This document shows, one piece after another, positions 4,251 through 5,902 of a stretch of DNA of 5,902 nt. The notes below the pieces were generated by a model that was not told the origin of the DNA, ran no database searches, and saw nothing but the letters and a program-made list of their open reading frames with translations. The DNA is taken from contig JBKPTC010000018.1 of NCBI GenBank assembly GCA_046735355.1, positions 1 to 5,902 on the forward strand, given 5' to 3'. The translations under genes were made by a program, and so were the position numbers. Each line of letters starts with the position of its first letter. Position 1 is the stretch's first letter. This DNA is from DATAEU01 sp046735355. Its GTDB lineage: Bacteria; Actinomycetota; UBA4738; HRBIN12.

Positions 4251-5902
4251 CTACGGGACGCGGACCAACGGTCTCGTCAGAAAGTCCAGGGTCCGATGCC
4301 ACGCCGCGGACAGCGGCGGCTCCGCGAAGCGGATCTCGAGGACCAACCGGCGTCCGGGAACGCCTTGCCATGAGACATGGTCGCCGGACGCGTCGACGGC
4401 GAGGTTCGCGCCGGTGAAGCGCATGCCGTCGGGCAACTGCACGTCGAGGCGCAACTCGGTCGGACGGATCGTCGCCTGGTTCAGGAACGTCAGCCGGTAG
4501 ACGCCGGACGTCGACGACGGCGTCCACGCGTGGGGAACGCTCAGGTCGTAGGACACCGTGGATGACGTCCCCGACGCGACGCGCAGATAGTCCTGCATGG
4601 TCGTCATTCCGAGCTCGCGGCCGATCTGCTGCGGCTCGGCCACGCCGTCGCGCTCCGCGTCCGAGAGCGTGCACGCGGCCGGGCAGTACAACGTCGTGTA
4701 GCTGACGTGCTCGCCGCGCGCGGAGATGTCACCCTTCGGTCCGAGCACGTACGTCGAGGCGCCGCGCAGCGGCGCGTCGTTCGCGATCTCTACGTCGGCG
4801 GTCGCCGCCCCCGTGCCCTCGGCACCGAGCCGGATCGAGTACGAGATCCGCCTGGAGACGTAGTAGTCGACCTTGTTGGCCGCCGCGTTGTTCTGGATCA
4901 CGCCGAGCACGTCGCCGCGGGCGGACCCGAATCGGCCGGCGATGCCGGCCTCGGCGAACGCGCGCTCCGTCGCCGGCTCGTCGGCGTAGACGTTCAGATG
5001 GCCGTCGGAGACCGCGCGCGCGATCTCGGTGGCCGCGTCCACGGGCGATCCGGTTCCCGCCATGAACCGCTCGAGCACGGCCGCCGCGGCCGACCCGAGC
5101 GCCGTCTTGCGTCGCTCCTGATCGCGGAACGCCGAGTACGCCTCGTTGGCCGTGAACGGAACGACCGTCTGCGCGGTGAGCGTCCGGTCCAGCGACCGCA
5201 CCTCGACCGGTCCGGTGGCACGCAACAACGCTCGGAGCACGTAGGCGTCGGCCGTGACCACGCCGTCGACGCGCCCGCCGGTGTCGCGTTCGTAGAGTCG
5301 TTCGATCGCGGCGGCCGCCGTCGGGAAGTCCGGCGTCATGTTGATGTTCGGCCAGAAGCCCGCGCCGCCGAACCTGTCGTACGCGCGCGCGTAGTCGGCG
5401 CTCGGCGGTGGGATCTCGCCGGGCGGGAGCGAGGCGAGCGTCTCCGTCGGGCGGAACCGCGAGAAGCGCATGACGCCGTCGTCGACGGTCAGGATCGCGA
5501 ACGCTCCCAGGAACCCTCCGCTGCCGCGCAGCTCCGACGGGCTAACGGCGCCGAAGAAGTACCGCCGCGGTCCGTCGGCACCGAGGAACGACGGCAGCAC
5601 GCGAAGGACGGACGAGCCCGACCGGAGCGCGTGTTGCAGCGACGCCAGCTCCGTGAGCGTCTCGCCGCGCGCGGACGCGAGCGGACCGAGCAGCATCGAG
5701 GACGGCGAGGACGACAGGATGTGCAGCGCCGAGGCGAGTCGATCGCGCGCCCGCCCGCACGCCTCGGCGAGCCCGCCGAGCGGCCGCGTGTCGAACCGTC
5801 CGTCGGTCGGCGCCAGCGCGCTCGCCCCGCCCGGAAGAGCCGCGAGCGCCGACGCGACCTCCGAGCCGCTCTCGGCGGTCAGCCGTCCGGCGTCGGCGAG
5901 CG
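4251..5902 (-). CDS. DUF4012 domain protein, 5' end outside the window
   Basis: The frame stays open from the TAG stop at 4253-4251 to the window edge, giving 549 residues with no start needed. An ATG at 5696 is internal, because residues upstream of it continue in good DUF4012-like sequence (an Ala/Leu-rich helix region). Numbered from the first visible residue, the family's hallmarks are YFFGAVSPSELRGSGGFLGA (114-133), the counterpart of the usual Q-N-x-E-L-R-x-TGGF segment; NINMTPDFPTAAAAIERLYE (185-204); and GGRVDGVVTADAYVLRAL (208-225) followed by TGPVEV. These proteins usually have an N-terminal membrane helix, here unseen, and a large outer domain. In actinobacteria and Chloroflexi they often sit near polysaccharide or envelope genes. 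Molecular function is not known. The C-terminal 200 residues look like beta-rich Ig-type structure, ending LTRPLVRVP. Confidence 0.85.
   Translation of the reverse strand, partial: LADAGRLTAESGSEVASALAALPGGASALAPTDGRFDTRPLGGLAEACGRARDRLASALHILSSSPSSMLLGPLASARGETLTELASLQHALRSGSSVLRVLPSFLGADGPRRYFFGAVSPSELRGSGGFLGAFAILTVDDGVMRFSRFRPTETLASLPPGEIPPPSADYARAYDRFGGAGFWPNINMTPDFPTAAAAIERLYERDTGGRVDGVVTADAYVLRALLRATGPVEVRSLDRTLTAQTVVPFTANEAYSAFRDQERRKTALGSAAAAVLERFMAGTGSPVDAATEIARAVSDGHLNVYADEPATERAFAEAGIAGRFGSARGDVLGVIQNNAAANKVDYYVSRRISYSIRLGAEGTGAATADVEIANDAPLRGASTYVLGPKGDISARGEHVSYTTLYCPAACTLSDAERDGVAEPQQIGRELGMTTMQDYLRVASGTSSTVSYDLSVPHAWTPSSTSGVYRLTFLNQATIRPTELRLDVQLPDGMRFTGANLAVDASGDHVSWQGVPGRRLVLEIRFAEPPLSAAWHRTLDFLTRPLVRVP

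Noticed and set aside
1..5902. CRISPR array, tRNA, insertion sequence or phage genes
   Set aside because: No spaced direct repeats, tRNA-like cloverleaf, transposase or terminal repeats were seen. The only tandem repeat is the coding one in rplJ.

Overview
The window is GC-rich (roughly 70% G+C by eye) and reads as chromosome from an actinobacterium. Grounds for this are the high GC, the GC-ending codons, the Ala/Gly-rich hinge in L7/L12, the hairpin terminators without U-tracts, secreted proteins with Ala-rich signal peptides, and a DUF4012 protein. I cannot place it below phylum; a deep actinobacterial lineage such as Thermoleophilia is only a guess.

Left part (1-1263): the end of the L10 leader RNA with its attenuator hairpin, then rplJ (L10) and rplL (L7/L12), which build the ribosomal stalk. 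L10 carries an unusual acidic, repeat-encoded C-terminal tail. A strong hairpin closes the operon. The next gene is a sulfotransferase, not rpoB.

Middle (1283-3613, all + strand): a PAPS-dependent type sulfotransferase; a small XRE-family DNA-binding protein with a promoter-like sequence and inverted repeats in front of it; then a secreted zinc metalloprotease. The protease's 5' region can fold into a three-way-junction-like RNA whose closing stem covers part of the ribosome binding site.

Right part (3603-5902, - strand): a small secreted, membrane-anchored protein with an IPT/TIG-like region, ending tail-to-tail with and overlapping the protease gene. Upstream of it is the 3' part of a large DUF4012 protein that runs out of the window. 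Two inverted repeats lie in the 123-bp gap between these two genes, one resembling the repeat in front of the XRE gene.

Beyond the ribosomal operon, three of the five genes encode products that look exported or surface-associated (protease, IPT/TIG-like protein, DUF4012 protein), and the sulfotransferase could modify surface or secreted molecules. The XRE regulator is the only regulator visible and may control itself and perhaps a neighbour. This functional link is inference. The most interesting candidate for something undescribed is the structured leader of the metalloprotease (about 2857-2956).
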